From NCBI GenBank assembly GCA_032718475.1, contig JAUCBJ010002696.1, forward strand, positions 1 to 33,335: a stretch of DNA of 33,335 nt. The letters run 5' to 3'. A program made the translations under genes and the position numbers. This DNA comes from Nemertoderma westbladi (Eukaryota > Xenacoelomorpha > Nemertodermatida > Nemertodermatidae). The notes under the pieces were generated by a model. The model worked only from the letters and a program-made list of their open reading frames with translations, made no database searches and was not told where the DNA came from. Positions 10,794 through 20,705 of this stretch are shown in pieces. How positions within the stretch are numbered: the first letter of the stretch is position 1; each line of letters begins with the position of its first letter.

Positions 10794-11234
10794 CTGCAAA
10801 ATAATACGATTTACATTTATTAATTAATACTAAAGTTCGGGTCAAGTCTACAGTACATACAGTATGAGAGAATTTAGAACTATTGTAATGTCTAGTAGAA
10901 ATGCTGCGATTTTTCTGTACGTCATACAAAAACGCCCGGCAAACAGGTAATCGTAACAATAGGTACCACTCCGTTGGTTTGGTTGCACTATCTGCCCACC
11001 TCTATCTTACTTAGCTAGATAAATTACAACCGCTCGCCTACAAAAAGCACATATAACTTACATACATACCGCACGTACTATACGCCCAGTTTCATTTAAA
11101 AGACACTACATTACATACAGTACTGATAAACCTCAACTTTATTATATATTTTTATAATGTGCTATTATGCATATATTATTTTTATATTGTGGTGCGAGCC
11201 CCATAATATAAAAATTTTATATTGTGTAATAATT
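10794..11234. other. GPCR intron 5, unique part
   Basis: Intron between the TM7 exons, before the minisatellite. There is AT-rich sequence and no other feature that I can support. Confidence 0.5.
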
Positions 11235-12955
11235 GACCCTTTGGAAACTTTCACCATGTGGAACCTTTGACCCTTTGGAAACTTTGACCCTGTGGAACCT
11301 TTGACCCTGTGGAACCTTTGACCCTGTGGAACCTTTGACCCTGTGGAACCTTTGACCCTGTGGAACCTTTGACCCTGTGGAACCTTTGACCCTGTGTTAC
11401 CTTTGACCCCGTGGAACCTTTGACCGTGAGTTACCTTTGACCCTGTGGAACCTTGGACCCTCTGGAACCTTTGATCCTGTAGAACCTTTGACCTATGGAA
11501 CATTTGGCCCTGTGGAACCTTTGACCCTGTGGTACCTTTGACCCTGTGGAACCTTTGACCCTCTGGTACCTTTGGCCCTGTGGAACCTTTGAACCTGTAG
11601 AACCTTTGACCCATGGAACATTTGACCCTGTGGAACCTTTGACCGTGTGTTACCTTTGACCCCGTGGAACCTTTGACCCTGAGTTACCTTTGGGCCTGTG
11701 GAACCTTTGACCCTGTAGAACCGTTGACCCATGGAACATTTGACCCCGTGGAACCTTTGACCCTGTGGTGCTTTTGACCCTGTGTTACCTTTGATCCCGT
11801 GAAACCTTTGACCCTGAGTTACTTTTGGCCCTGTGGAACCTTTGACCTATGGAACATTTGACCCTGTGGCACCTTTGACCCTGTGGTACCTTTGACCCTG
11901 TGGAACCTTTGACACTGTGGAACCTTTGACCGTGTGGAACCTTTGACCCTGTGGTACCTTTGACCCTGTGTTACCTTTGACCCCGTGGAACCTTTGACCG
12001 TGAGTTACCTTTGACCCTGTGGAACCTTGGACCCTCTGGAACCTTTGATCCTGTAGAACCTTTGACCTATGGAACATTTGGCCCTGTGGAACCTTTGACC
12101 CTGTGGTACCTTTGACCCTGTGGAACCTTTGACCCTCTGGAACCTTTGGCCCTGTGGAACCTTTGACCCTGTAGAACCTTTGACCCATGGAACATTTGAC
12201 CCTGTGGAACCTTTGACCGTGTGTTACCTTTGACCCCGTGGAACCTTTGACCCTGAGTTACCTTTGGGCCTGTGGAACCTTTGACCCTGTAGAACCGTTG
12301 ACCCATGGAACATTTGACCCTGTGGAACCTTAGACCCTGTGGTGCTTTTGACCCTGTGTTACCTTTGACCCCGTGAAACCCTTGACCCTGAATTACTTTT
12401 GGCCCTGTGGAACCTTTGACCTATGGAACATTTGACCCTGTGGCACCTTTGACCCTGTGGTACCTTTGACCCTGTGGAACCTTTGACACTGTGGAACCTT
12501 TGACCGTGTGGAACCTTTGACCCTGTGGTACCTTTGACCCTGTTGCACCTCTGACTCTGTAGAACATTTGACCCTGTGGAACCTTTGAACTGTGTTACCT
12601 TTGACCCCGTGGAACCTTTGACCCTGAGTAACCTTTAGCCCTGTGGAACCTTTGACCCATGGAACATTTGACCCTGTGTAACCTTTGACCCTGAGGAATA
12701 TTTGACCCTGTTGAACCTTTGACTCTGTAGAACATTTGACCCTGTGGAACCTTTGACCCTGTGTTACCTTTGACCCCGTGGAACCTTTGACCCTGAGTTA
12801 CCTTTGGCCCTGTGGAATCTTTGACCCTGTAGAACATTTGTCCCTGTGGAACCTTTGTCCCTTGACCCTGTGGAACCTTTGACCATGTGTTACCTTTCAC
12901 CCAGTGGAAACTTTTACCCCGTGGAAACTTTGACCCTGTGGAAAGTTTCCCAGGA
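11235..12955. repeat. 17-bp minisatellite with a 574-bp higher-order repeat
   Basis: About a hundred degenerate copies of the 17-bp unit CCTTTGACCCTGTGGAA lie in tandem. Variants are arranged in a larger pattern that repeats at 574 bp: the same variant order begins at 11394 and 11968, at 11493 and 12067, and at 11610 and 12184. The long minus-strand ORFs with a GQRFHRVKGSTGSKVPQ period arise because 3 x 17 nt makes a 17-residue cycle. They are not credible genes. It lies in intron 5 of the GPCR and resumes at 14995 after a LINE insertion. Confidence 0.95.
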
Positions 12956-13079
12956 AATAAGAAAATACCTGAGTGTTTAAAGCTCATCTATCCCATCATA
13001 GTAGACATGTACAGAACAACAAGAGTCCCACAAGAAATGAAAACAAATAAGTTGGTGCCAGTTCCCAAGAAGGGCAACC

Positions 13080-13453
13080 TTCTTGTTTTACACGTGGCAA
13101 TTTTTAGAGCAACTTTCTCGGCAACTAAAAACTTTTTTTGGAGCATCTGAATTTAATCGCTGTTTACACGTGGCAACTTTACCAGCAACTTGGCCTGCAA
13201 CTTTTAGGGCAACTTGGCTAGTTTGACTGTAAAATAGTGGGTCATTTTATCTACTAGCTAGTTTTTGATAATTTAATTTGATTATCCCGCTTTAATTCGC
13301 CAACGCAAATTCCTTCAAGTTGCCGTAAAAGTTGAGCAACTTTAATGGCAACATTTTTACGTGTTTACACGGAGCAACTTGATCGGCAACCTGGGTTGCT
13401 CTACAAGTTGCCGAGAAAGTTGCTCTAAAAGTTGCCACGTGTAAACAGACCTT
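13080..13453. mobile_element. Inverted-repeat (MITE-like) element nested in the LINE
   Basis: Compared with the LINE at 29.7-31.3 kb, about 370 bp is inserted after the codons for PKKGN. Its ends are near-perfect inverted repeats of about 41 bp (13085-13126 and 13406-13446), containing TTTACACGTGGCAA and GAGCAACTTTCTCGGCAACT. ACCTT occurs at both junctions and may be the target duplication. Sub-terminal copies of GTTTACACG and GGCAACTT recur inside. It has no ORF, so it is non-autonomous. The superfamily is not assigned. Confidence 0.8.
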
Positions 13454-14480
13454 AACACTCTATGGTACTTTTCGGGGAATCCCATTAATCTCGATTGCTG
13501 CAAAGCTATACAATATAATTATATTAAATCGCATCAGGGATCCCATTGAGAGACTGCTCCGTGGAGATCAGAATGGGTTCCGTAAAGGTCGTGGGACCAT
13601 GGAGCCCATTTTGGCACTTAGAAGGATAATTGAAGAATTATCAAAAAAGAAAGACAGGAATCTGGCTGTTATCTTTGTTGACTGCTTCAAGGCCTTTGAT
13701 TCAGTCTCTCGCTCACGTATGTTCAGCATACTTTAATTATATGGGATTCCTGATGAAATTATTGCAGCAATCAGATCAGTATACGATGGTTCGACAACAT
13801 TTGTGTCTACTGTTGATGGTGACCCAGAACCATTTGAAGTATTATGGGGAGTCCTCCAAGGAGACACACTTGCGCCATTCTTGTTCACAATTGTGGTTGA
13901 CTATGTTCTACGCATAACCTTAGATCATCATAATGATGATGGTAACTCCACCTACTGGCTCCAGAAGTCGAGGAAATCCTGCCAAGTACGTAACTGATCT
14001 AGACTTTGCTGATGGAGTAGGAGTACTCTCAGAATCACAAGAGGGAGCCCAACGCCTCCTCAGCTTATTAGAACAGGCTGCTTCTAGTGTTGGTCTTTTT
14101 ATTCACCTCAAAAAGACCAACATTTTGACATTTAACTTTGAAAGTCCTCAGCAAGTCTCTGACCGGATGATCATAAGCTCAAAGGATGGTTTGTTTGAGC
14201 ATGTGGACGACTTCTGTTACCTGGGATCATGGATCCGGAAGTAAGGTGAGGACCTTCAAATACGTAAGGGAAAGACATGTGCAGCCTTAAATATGCTTTC
14301 CAGGATGTGGAAGTCACAAAAAATTAATCGTAAACTTAAGGTCCGATTATTTAGAACAGCAGTAGTTCCAGTACTCCTCTATGGGAGTCCATGCTGGGCT
14401 CTAACTGCTGAGGACACCCAATCTTTGGATGGCACATTCAAAAGAATGCTACGCCGGGTTCATTGTGTCAATTATAAAGC

Positions 14481-14659
14481 TTCTTAGCTCAATGCTTCTA
14501 CCACACAACGCCAATCAGATGCAACAACCGGTATGGGAACTTCGAATTCAATAGCTGAAACACCACGGCCATCAGTTGCAGCACCGCGTCCAGCGCCCGC
14601 AACATCGCTCCCGTCAGCTATGACACCCTGCGCATCGGCTGAAGCAACACCCCCTGCAG
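14481..14659. other. 179-bp GC-rich insert of unknown origin inside LINE copy 3
   Basis: The LINE frame runs to VNYKA, then 179 bp of unrelated sequence follows before TACAATGCACACATCTCC resumes the LINE. The insert is much richer in GC than its surroundings. One plus frame is open through it and reads as a Pro/Ala/Ser/Thr-rich linker (for example PRPSVAAPRPAPATSLPSAM). TATAAAGC before it and TACAATGC after it may be a diverged target duplication. No family recognised. Confidence 0.6.
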
Positions 14660-14994
14660 TACAATGCACACATCTCCATATAACATTGGAGGTGTCTTAT
14701 TGGTTGCCCCAAGCCTGACTCTAGAACAAAGTCGCCTCCGCTTTGCAGGACATTGCTTTCGCCGTGAGGACCAGCCAGTGCATAATCTTGTGCTTTGGCA
14801 GCCTCATGGAGTGAATAAGCATGGTGGACAGCCCATGACTTTCTTGACACGCATCTTAAAGGACACTGGCCTTGAAGATGCGGATAATCTAGCAAATGTA
14901 ATGGGTGATAGGGAGTTGTGGCTTCGCAATTTTGTCGACAAACCAGCACAGCATTCTTAAAAATGCAGCATGCCGATCCTAGTAGTAGTAGTAG

Positions 14995-15068
14995 TGGAAA
15001 CTCTCACTCTTGGAAACTTTGATCCCGTGGAAACTTTGACCGTGTGGAACCTTTGACCCTGTGGAAAA
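14995..15068. repeat. 17-bp minisatellite, distal remnant
   Basis: Four or so degenerate units (GGAAACTTTGATCCCGT, GGAACCTTTGACCCTGT) continue the array at 11235-12955. The LINE therefore split a once continuous minisatellite. Confidence 0.85.
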
Positions 15069-15267
15069 GTTTTTTTATCAAAATATCAATTATTATATAT
15101 ATATTTCAAAATATTGTATTATTTTATTATATTATAATTTACATTTACATAATTATTTTTTTACTTTAAAGTTAAACATTGTGTTGTGTAGTTGTGTAGA
15201 TATAGGCCTACAGTATATATGTAAAAAATACCATGCGGGGCGCGATTATCTTTCTGTTTTTTTTTAC

Positions 15268-15504
15268 CTGGATTTAATCCGGAATTCAGATATCCCAGCC
15301 ACAAGAATGTGAGAACCATCGGTTGACTAAAGTAACAGTCGCGACAAACAGCTTCAATAATATAGTTTATAAAAAATGGCATCCAACAAACCACGAAGCA
15401 CCCCATCACAATGGCCAGAGTTTTCGCTGCTTTTAATTCTTTATTTTTTGCTGAAAGTAACCTCTTTGCTGAACTTCCAATGCTCCTCATTCGAAGTGGT
15501 TTCA
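15268..15504 (-). CDS. GPCR exon 5: end of ICL3, TM6, ECL3, most of TM7
   Basis: The acceptor is ATTTTTTAG. The leading TG joins the single G of the previous exon to give Val. The exon reads KPLRMRSIG, then a basic ICL3 end (KNKELKAAKTLA), TM6 with the toggle motif CWMPFF (F6.51/F6.52), the ECL3 cysteines and TM7 as FLWLGYLNSGLNP. The donor GTAAAA splits the codon after Pro of NPxxY. The KAAKTL entry to TM6 and W-x-x-Y-x-N-S in TM7 are typical of amine receptors. Confidence 0.93.
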
Positions 15505-16077
15505 CTAAAAAATTAATGGGGTAATTTTATAGGATTGTTAGCTGTTTGATTGTACCAGAAAAGTAATGAACCAAAATTAATGTTATTTTGTAGGATTTGT
15601 GTTCAAAAAATAATTTCTTTGTTGAGTTTTACAAGAAATTAATGAGGGAATTTAGCAGGATTTGTGTTCAACGCATTATTTCTTTGTTATGAAACGAGTG
15701 ATGTCGAATTAATCCCTTATATTTATTAACATGACATGATGAATGCATTTTTCAATTTTAATAATCACTGCGCTTGTGTTATGTGTGGTATGATAAATTG
15801 TATCAAACAAGCAGCTCGTCCAATATTCTAATCAGATAAGCCTGGTATTAAGCCTGTCACATTACCAGGACCAGTCCATGTCCCAGCTGTCATGCATTTA
15901 CAGTTAACAACACCCAAGGCAAGCTTCTTTAAATCGACCAATCAGTAATTCGATTGTTAAAATAGATAGCAAGGTGTTTGCGGAGAAGAGCGTTTTTGAC
16001 CTCTATATTGGATAGGAACGTTTTATAATTACTGATTATGTTTGCTCTGGTGCTGATCGGATCGTGCTCTATAAGAG
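15505..16077. other. GPCR intron 4, first part
   Basis: AT-rich intron sequence with two short related stretches (AGGATTTGTGTTCAA near 15592 and 15657, about 65 bp apart). Nothing else can be supported. Confidence 0.4.
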
Positions 16078-16260
16078 AGGTTAGCTAAAGGGCAAGGCTT
16101 CCAATTTAGTTCATGCCTCATGTATGCAGTGATAGCAGGTGCGAATCCATAGCACATGCCGCACTAATCAAAGGAACCTTCCGGCCTCCTTCGGGAGGAG
16201 GACATATTAGGGGTGCAAAGGGCTGCTAAGTATTCCCGTGATACCCTATATTGATTGGTA
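16078..16260 (+). mobile_element. tRNA-derived SINE with a conserved-core-like body
   Basis: The head is tRNA-like: GTTAGCTAAAGGGCAAGGC (A-box region), CTTCCAA anticodon loop, then the B box GGTGCGAATCC at 16138-16148. The body that follows contains CCTTCGGGAGGAGGACAT and later ATTCCCGTGATACC. From memory this resembles the central domain shared by widespread animal SINEs (Nin-DC/Deu type). It lies in GPCR intron 4 on the strand opposite to the gene. The domain assignment is inference; the tRNA-like head is seen directly. Confidence 0.6.
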
Positions 16261-17531
16261 ACTGTAAACAACATTAACTCCTTAAATCATCACTGTTTGG
16301 TAATGGATGGTTGCATCTTGTCCAAGAGCTCCATAAATTGTCACTTGCGAAAGTTTCATTCCTCAGTGACTCAATTAATTAATCATGGTCACCTCCTACG
16401 CAAAATGTTAAGAAATAACAGTTTTGAAAGAATAGTTTCCTTGAAAAAATGTTCATGAAATTAACACTCAATGAGTATTGAGATTGCTGGCCCCACGCGG
16501 AGCGATAATATGAGGTGTCCTGGCTTTGTGAATAGCTATGCAGTGGCAGATATAGGAATTCGGAAGTGGGGATTTCAGCTAAAGCTTCAACTCTATCCAA
16601 TATCCCCATATATTTTCATAATTAACATGAGATGTTCTAAACTGCACCAAAAAATCTGCTGAAAAAAATGTTAAAATTAGAAATGTGGATGTCAAGAATT
16701 AAAATTTTTAAATGCTTTTGGTGAAAGTCAATGTTAACAATTAATGTACACGCATTGGGGACTTCCATTTTGCCTTTTCTTTTCGACATTAGACTAATAA
16801 CTATTACGAATCCGGACTATAATCCGTACTGTAACTGCCACTCTTAGTCATTAAATTTTCTCAAAAAATAATATCTTCTATTTTAATAATCACCGAAAAT
16901 ATCCATGAATTTCCGAGAGATAAATTCCTGTAAATTTCCTAAATCATACAAGAAAGATAAATACTGGAATCATTGTGCTCTAAAAAACTATATACTACAG
17001 ATATATCTCTGAATCTCTCAAGACCATAACAATTTTTGAGCATCAGTGAAGGAATTGTTTAAGGACCCCATGGGGGATTTACCAGGGCTGTATGGTACTT
17101 AAAGCTAATGGCCATCCTAAAATTAGCCCTCACTTTCGAATAGGCATTTTTCTGCTCACAGTGATGTTCTTCTCCATATTTTTAAATACGGAGTAATCAC
17201 ATTTCCAATCACCGGTACAAATAATGGAATTGTATTAACACAACTGAAACTCATTTAACGTCAAGATATAAATTAGGCCTACATTATACCTTTAAATTAA
17301 GCATCCTCTATTTTGGATACAGGGGAGGGGGTGATTTCTAGGGTATTGACCCCCACCAGCTTCCACTCCGAAATAGTAATCCATTGATATTAAAAATCGT
17401 TATTAGTCACTTGTAAGTACTCTAGTTAGAACATATGTTTTAAATCATTAGCTGATATCAAATCACTTTAAAAAGTTTGATTTTCTATGTAGTTTCCGTT
17501 ACTTTTATAAATATTAATTTCAATAACCCAC
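16261..17531. other. GPCR intron 4, second part
   Basis: AT-rich intron DNA. The short ORFs at 16255-16662 have no domain, and I see no further element. Confidence 0.4.
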
Positions 17532-17682
17532 CTGAATGTAAACTGTTTGAGCTATCACTAGGTGGTATCCTTGCTGTATCTGAAATTGCGTGATCTGAGG
17601 TGGAATTAGTAAGCTGTGTCGACATTGATCGCTGGGCAATGTATGTATGCGTATTAACAGCCTTGGCTTGATTCAAAGCGAT
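17532..17682 (-). CDS. GPCR exon 4: third intracellular loop
   Basis: The acceptor CCATTCAG precedes ATC GCT TTG. The 151-nt exon enters in phase 0 and leaves in phase 1 at a GTGGGT donor. It reads IALNQAKAVNTHTYIAQRS and continues with a Ser/Thr-rich loop ending DSSNSLHS. The low-complexity, phosphorylatable composition is what is expected of the ICL3 of an amine receptor. On its own the exon would be hard to recognise; matched phases on both sides support it. Confidence 0.8.
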
Positions 17683-17849
17683 CTGAATGGAAATTTATTC
17701 GAAAATAAGAAGTGCTATGAAGAGCATAATAAAACATTAAATTATTTCTACAAAATTATAGCTACTGCTCGGATTAACTTTTAATTCAATATTGGTGACC
17801 TCACAACACCATCACAGTTCTCCATCACCAATAGGAGAATCGTTTAGGC

Positions 17850-18735
17850 TCGTTAAGTCAAGGAATGTCTGTTCACCACCATGGGTGATCTTGCACAATA
17901 AACATTTCCACTCTGTTTCCTAAAGGAATGCCTGTTCACCACCACGGGTATTCTTCCACAGTAAACCCCCCCAATCTGTTTCCTAATGGAATGCCTATTT
18001 ACCACCATTGGTGATTTCCACAGTAAACCCTTCCACTCTGTTTCGTAAAGGAATGCCTGTTCACCACCATGGGTGATCTTGCACAATAAACATTTCCACT
18101 CTGTTTCCTAAAGGAATGCCTATTTACCACCGTTGGTGATCTTCCACAGTAAACCCTTCCTCTCTGTTTCGTAAAGGAGTGCCTGTTCGCCACACCATGG
18201 GTGATCTTCCACAGTAAACCCTTCTACTCTGTTTCCTAAAGGAGTGCCTGTTCACCACCAACCACCATGGGTGATCATCCACAGTAAACCCTTCCACTCT
18301 GTTTCCTAAAGGAATTCATATTCACCGCCATGGGTGATCTTCCACAGGAAACCCTTCCACTCTGTTTCCTAAAGCAGTGCCTGTTCACCACCATGGGTGA
18401 TCTTCCACAGTAAACCCTTCCACTCTGTTTCCTAAAGGAATTCATATTCACCGCCATGGGTGATCTTCCACAGGAAACCCTTCCACTCTGTTTCCTAAAG
18501 CAGTGCCTGTTCACAACCATGGGTGATCTTCCTCAGTAAACCCCTACCGCTCTGTTTCCTAAAGCAGTGCCTGTTCACCACCATGGGTGATCTTCCACAG
18601 TAAACCCTTCCACTCTGTTTCCTAAAGGAATTCATGTTCACCACCATGGGTGATCTTCCACAGTAAACCCTTCCACTCTGTTTCCTAAAGGAATGCGTGT
18701 TCATCACCATGGGTGGTCTTCCAAAGGAAACAGTT
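17850..18735. repeat. 63-bp minisatellite in GPCR intron 3
   Basis: About fourteen tandem units of 63 bp each contain CCATGGGTGATCTTCCACAG and CCACTCTGTTTCCTAAAG. Part of the array has a 126-bp dimer period (18312-18437 repeats at 18438-18563). Because 63 is a multiple of three, the minus strand stays open for long stretches as a 21-residue cycle (NRHSFRKQSGRVYCGRSPMV-like). The array is broken into several ORFs and shows no sign of being a gene. Confidence 0.93.
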
Positions 18736-18844
18736 CCACTCTGTATCCCAAGTTGCCTTAGATCCTATTTATCGACCATTTAAGGATGAAAGCCAGGGTT
18801 GAGCTAGGCTGCAGCATTTAAAGAACTGTGCTCAAACAGTGTTG

Positions 18845-18915
18845 CCCCATCTAGGTATCGAATCAGTGCTTCCAAATTGAAAGCCCGGAATGTCACCACT
18901 AGACCAATGTAAATC
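18845..18915 (-). mobile_element. tRNA-Glu-like SINE head / tRNA pseudogene
   Basis: On the minus strand, TGGTCTAGTGGT (18906-18895) is the standard tRNA-Glu A box, CTTTCAA matches its anticodon loop (TTC), and GATTCGATACC (18864-18854) is a near-consensus B box. The cloverleaf arms are mutated, so it is a SINE or pseudogene rather than a working tRNA. It lies between the 63-bp minisatellite and a piggyBac-like element. Confidence 0.6.
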
Positions 18916-19124
18916 CCCAAAACATCTTTATCTTATCTTCCAGTGTCATTTAGTTGACATTTCATTAGCAATATCTGACTACTATTGCGTTCTCTCTTAC
19001 CAATTGACAGCGATGAACAAGACCATGGAAAGATTGATGTACCATGAAAGGTTTCATACTTCGTGCTTCGTGGAAATAAAGAACTCCGTGGAAGTAATGA
19101 ACTCGGTATGGCAGTCAAACTTAA

Positions 19125-19845
19125 CCTTATGTGGCCCGGGGGGGGGGGGGTTATTTTAGATTTTTTTTGCAATTTATCTGTATCTTTGAGTCATATCTGT
19201 TTGGGAAACCTAATTTTGTGACTTTTCCTAAAAGTTAATGGGCTATCCAACTGAGCAAACGCCACTTACATGACTGTGTTAATTTTCGTGCTGTGGTCCA
19301 ATTCTGGCACCCCATCTCCAATATTTTTCGTGCTAAAATTTTCAAAAGTTTTTGTAATTTAATAATATTAATTTACTGGCGGTATATAATGGTTTTTTGG
19401 ATGCTGATCACGATTGTTGAACTCAAATATAACATTCGAGAACATTTTTGGTAATTTTGAATGAGCCCTCTGGTGCACGAAAATCAAGTAGTGCAAATAT
19501 ATGATAATGTAAAATCACCACAAAATCAAATTGATTTTATGACCATATGGATTTTTTGGGATGCTGATCACGAATATGACACTGAAATATATCGTATTCC
19601 AACCAAATTAGATTTTTGCCGTTTGATAATTTTTGCTTCACCCCATTTTTTGTCCCACCAGTCAAGCACCAAAAATGATGGTTGCATTGCCAGAAAATAT
19701 TTTTAACAAGTTTTATCGTGATCAGCGACCTCGAAAACCCTTAGACCATCAAAATTGTATTTTTTGTGCCAAGATATAAAAAACTTATAAAATGCCCCCC
19801 CCCCCCCCCCCCGGGCCAATTACGTTGTAAAATAGCCCGGCAAGG
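19125..19845. mobile_element. piggyBac-like non-autonomous element 2 (decayed)
   Basis: TTAA (19121-19124) precedes CCTTATGTGGCCCGGG and a G13 run. The right end is a C18 run (19795-19812), CCGGGCC, then CCCGGCAAGG followed by TTAT (19846-19849). The ends are inverted and have the same plan as the element at 20706-22281. Both share an internal ~160-bp periodicity (GATGCTGATCACGA at 19400 and 19560) and the phrase CGA/CCTCGAAAACC near the right end. TTAT in place of TTAA suggests mutation of the target duplication. No transposase. Confidence 0.5.
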
Positions 19846-20261
19846 TTATTGTGGAATTTTGAATAGTTGTCACATAGGCCTCGCATTATAGAACGAATCC
19901 TTGTATTGAAATGAACTGAAATCCATGTCATATTCAGTCTTCACCTAGAATAACTAATTTAGGTAAAAGCTTTTCTAATGAAGATCGATATTATATTTCG
20001 CAACACACAAAAACATGATGTATAATTACATCCAGATACAGGCTAGAATTTCCAAGAAAACTGTTCGGTCAGTTGTATGTAAACAACAATGTTTTTTAAC
20101 AATATTTCAGTAGAGAAACTTACCATAGATAATGGAACAAAAGGGACCCAACCATTCTCCGTTATAAAGAGTATTTGTAAATATGTAATAGATTTCAAAT
20201 ATTATTCTTCCTTTACATCTGCAGAAACAAGCCTTATAGGAAATTTTGAAAGGGAACTAAC

Positions 20262-20414
20262 TTGTCCAATCCGAAAATAGGTGAACAACATTATAATCAT
20301 TGGTAAATAGAAGCTGGTAAAACTTGAGATAATCCTGAAAGCGATGTCGTAGGTAATAAGACACTGATCGGTAATTCCGATGACATCATCAGAGATTAAA
20401 TATCTCCACGCAAC
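20262..20414 (-). CDS. GPCR exon 3: ECL2 and TM5
   Basis: The acceptor is GCATGCAG and the donor GTTAGT, with phase 0 on both sides (51 codons). It reads VAWRYLISDD, then the ECL2 Cys (ITDQC) that pairs with the Cys at the top of TM3, then TM5 as ISSFTSFYLPMIIMLFTYF. Aligned on Pro5.50 the serines fall at 5.42, 5.43 and 5.46, the positions that bind catechol hydroxyls in dopamine and adrenergic receptors. Confidence 0.93.
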
Positions 20415-20705
20415 CTGCATGCAAATAATGTGAACATATTGTATATCATATGGAACTTAATAGATGATTAGGGAGGGATACATTCTACCATTGTTATACT
20501 TCCATTCAGAAATTTGTCACAATAAGAAGCACTTTGGACATTTGAGTTGTGAATTTTGACATATTGCATCTTGCCTAATTAGCAGCGCATGTCAGATATG
20601 CCAAATTTTATGGTTTTGATTAATTCATCTAGATTGTAAACATTGGAGTTGTATGTATTGTATGCATGATTTCATCTGTAGATTTCATACTGTGCGTGGG
20701 CTTAA

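Larger units (their letters stand above)
12962..14994 (+). mobile_element. LINE copy 3, 5'-truncated, dead, with two nested inserts
   Basis: This plus-strand copy of the LINE at 29657-31330 starts at the IPECLKLIYP region and ends with the shared 3' terminus CCTAGTAGTAGTAG, a (TAG)n tail. It is interrupted by an inverted-repeat element (13080-13453) and a 179-bp insert (14481-14659). Damage visible: motif A reads VDCFKAFD, a stop replaces a Ser codon near 13735, FADD has become FADG (loss of a catalytic Asp), and there is a stop after GSWIRK near 14242. It sits within the 17-bp minisatellite, whose units flank it on both sides. Confidence 0.92.

Noticed and set aside
11165-12987. Long minus-strand ORFs encoding GQRFHRVKGSTGSK-type repeats
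   Set aside because: They arise from the 17-bp minisatellite, three units of which make a 17-codon cycle. There is no domain, splice signal or start context, and the frame is broken into overlapping pieces.
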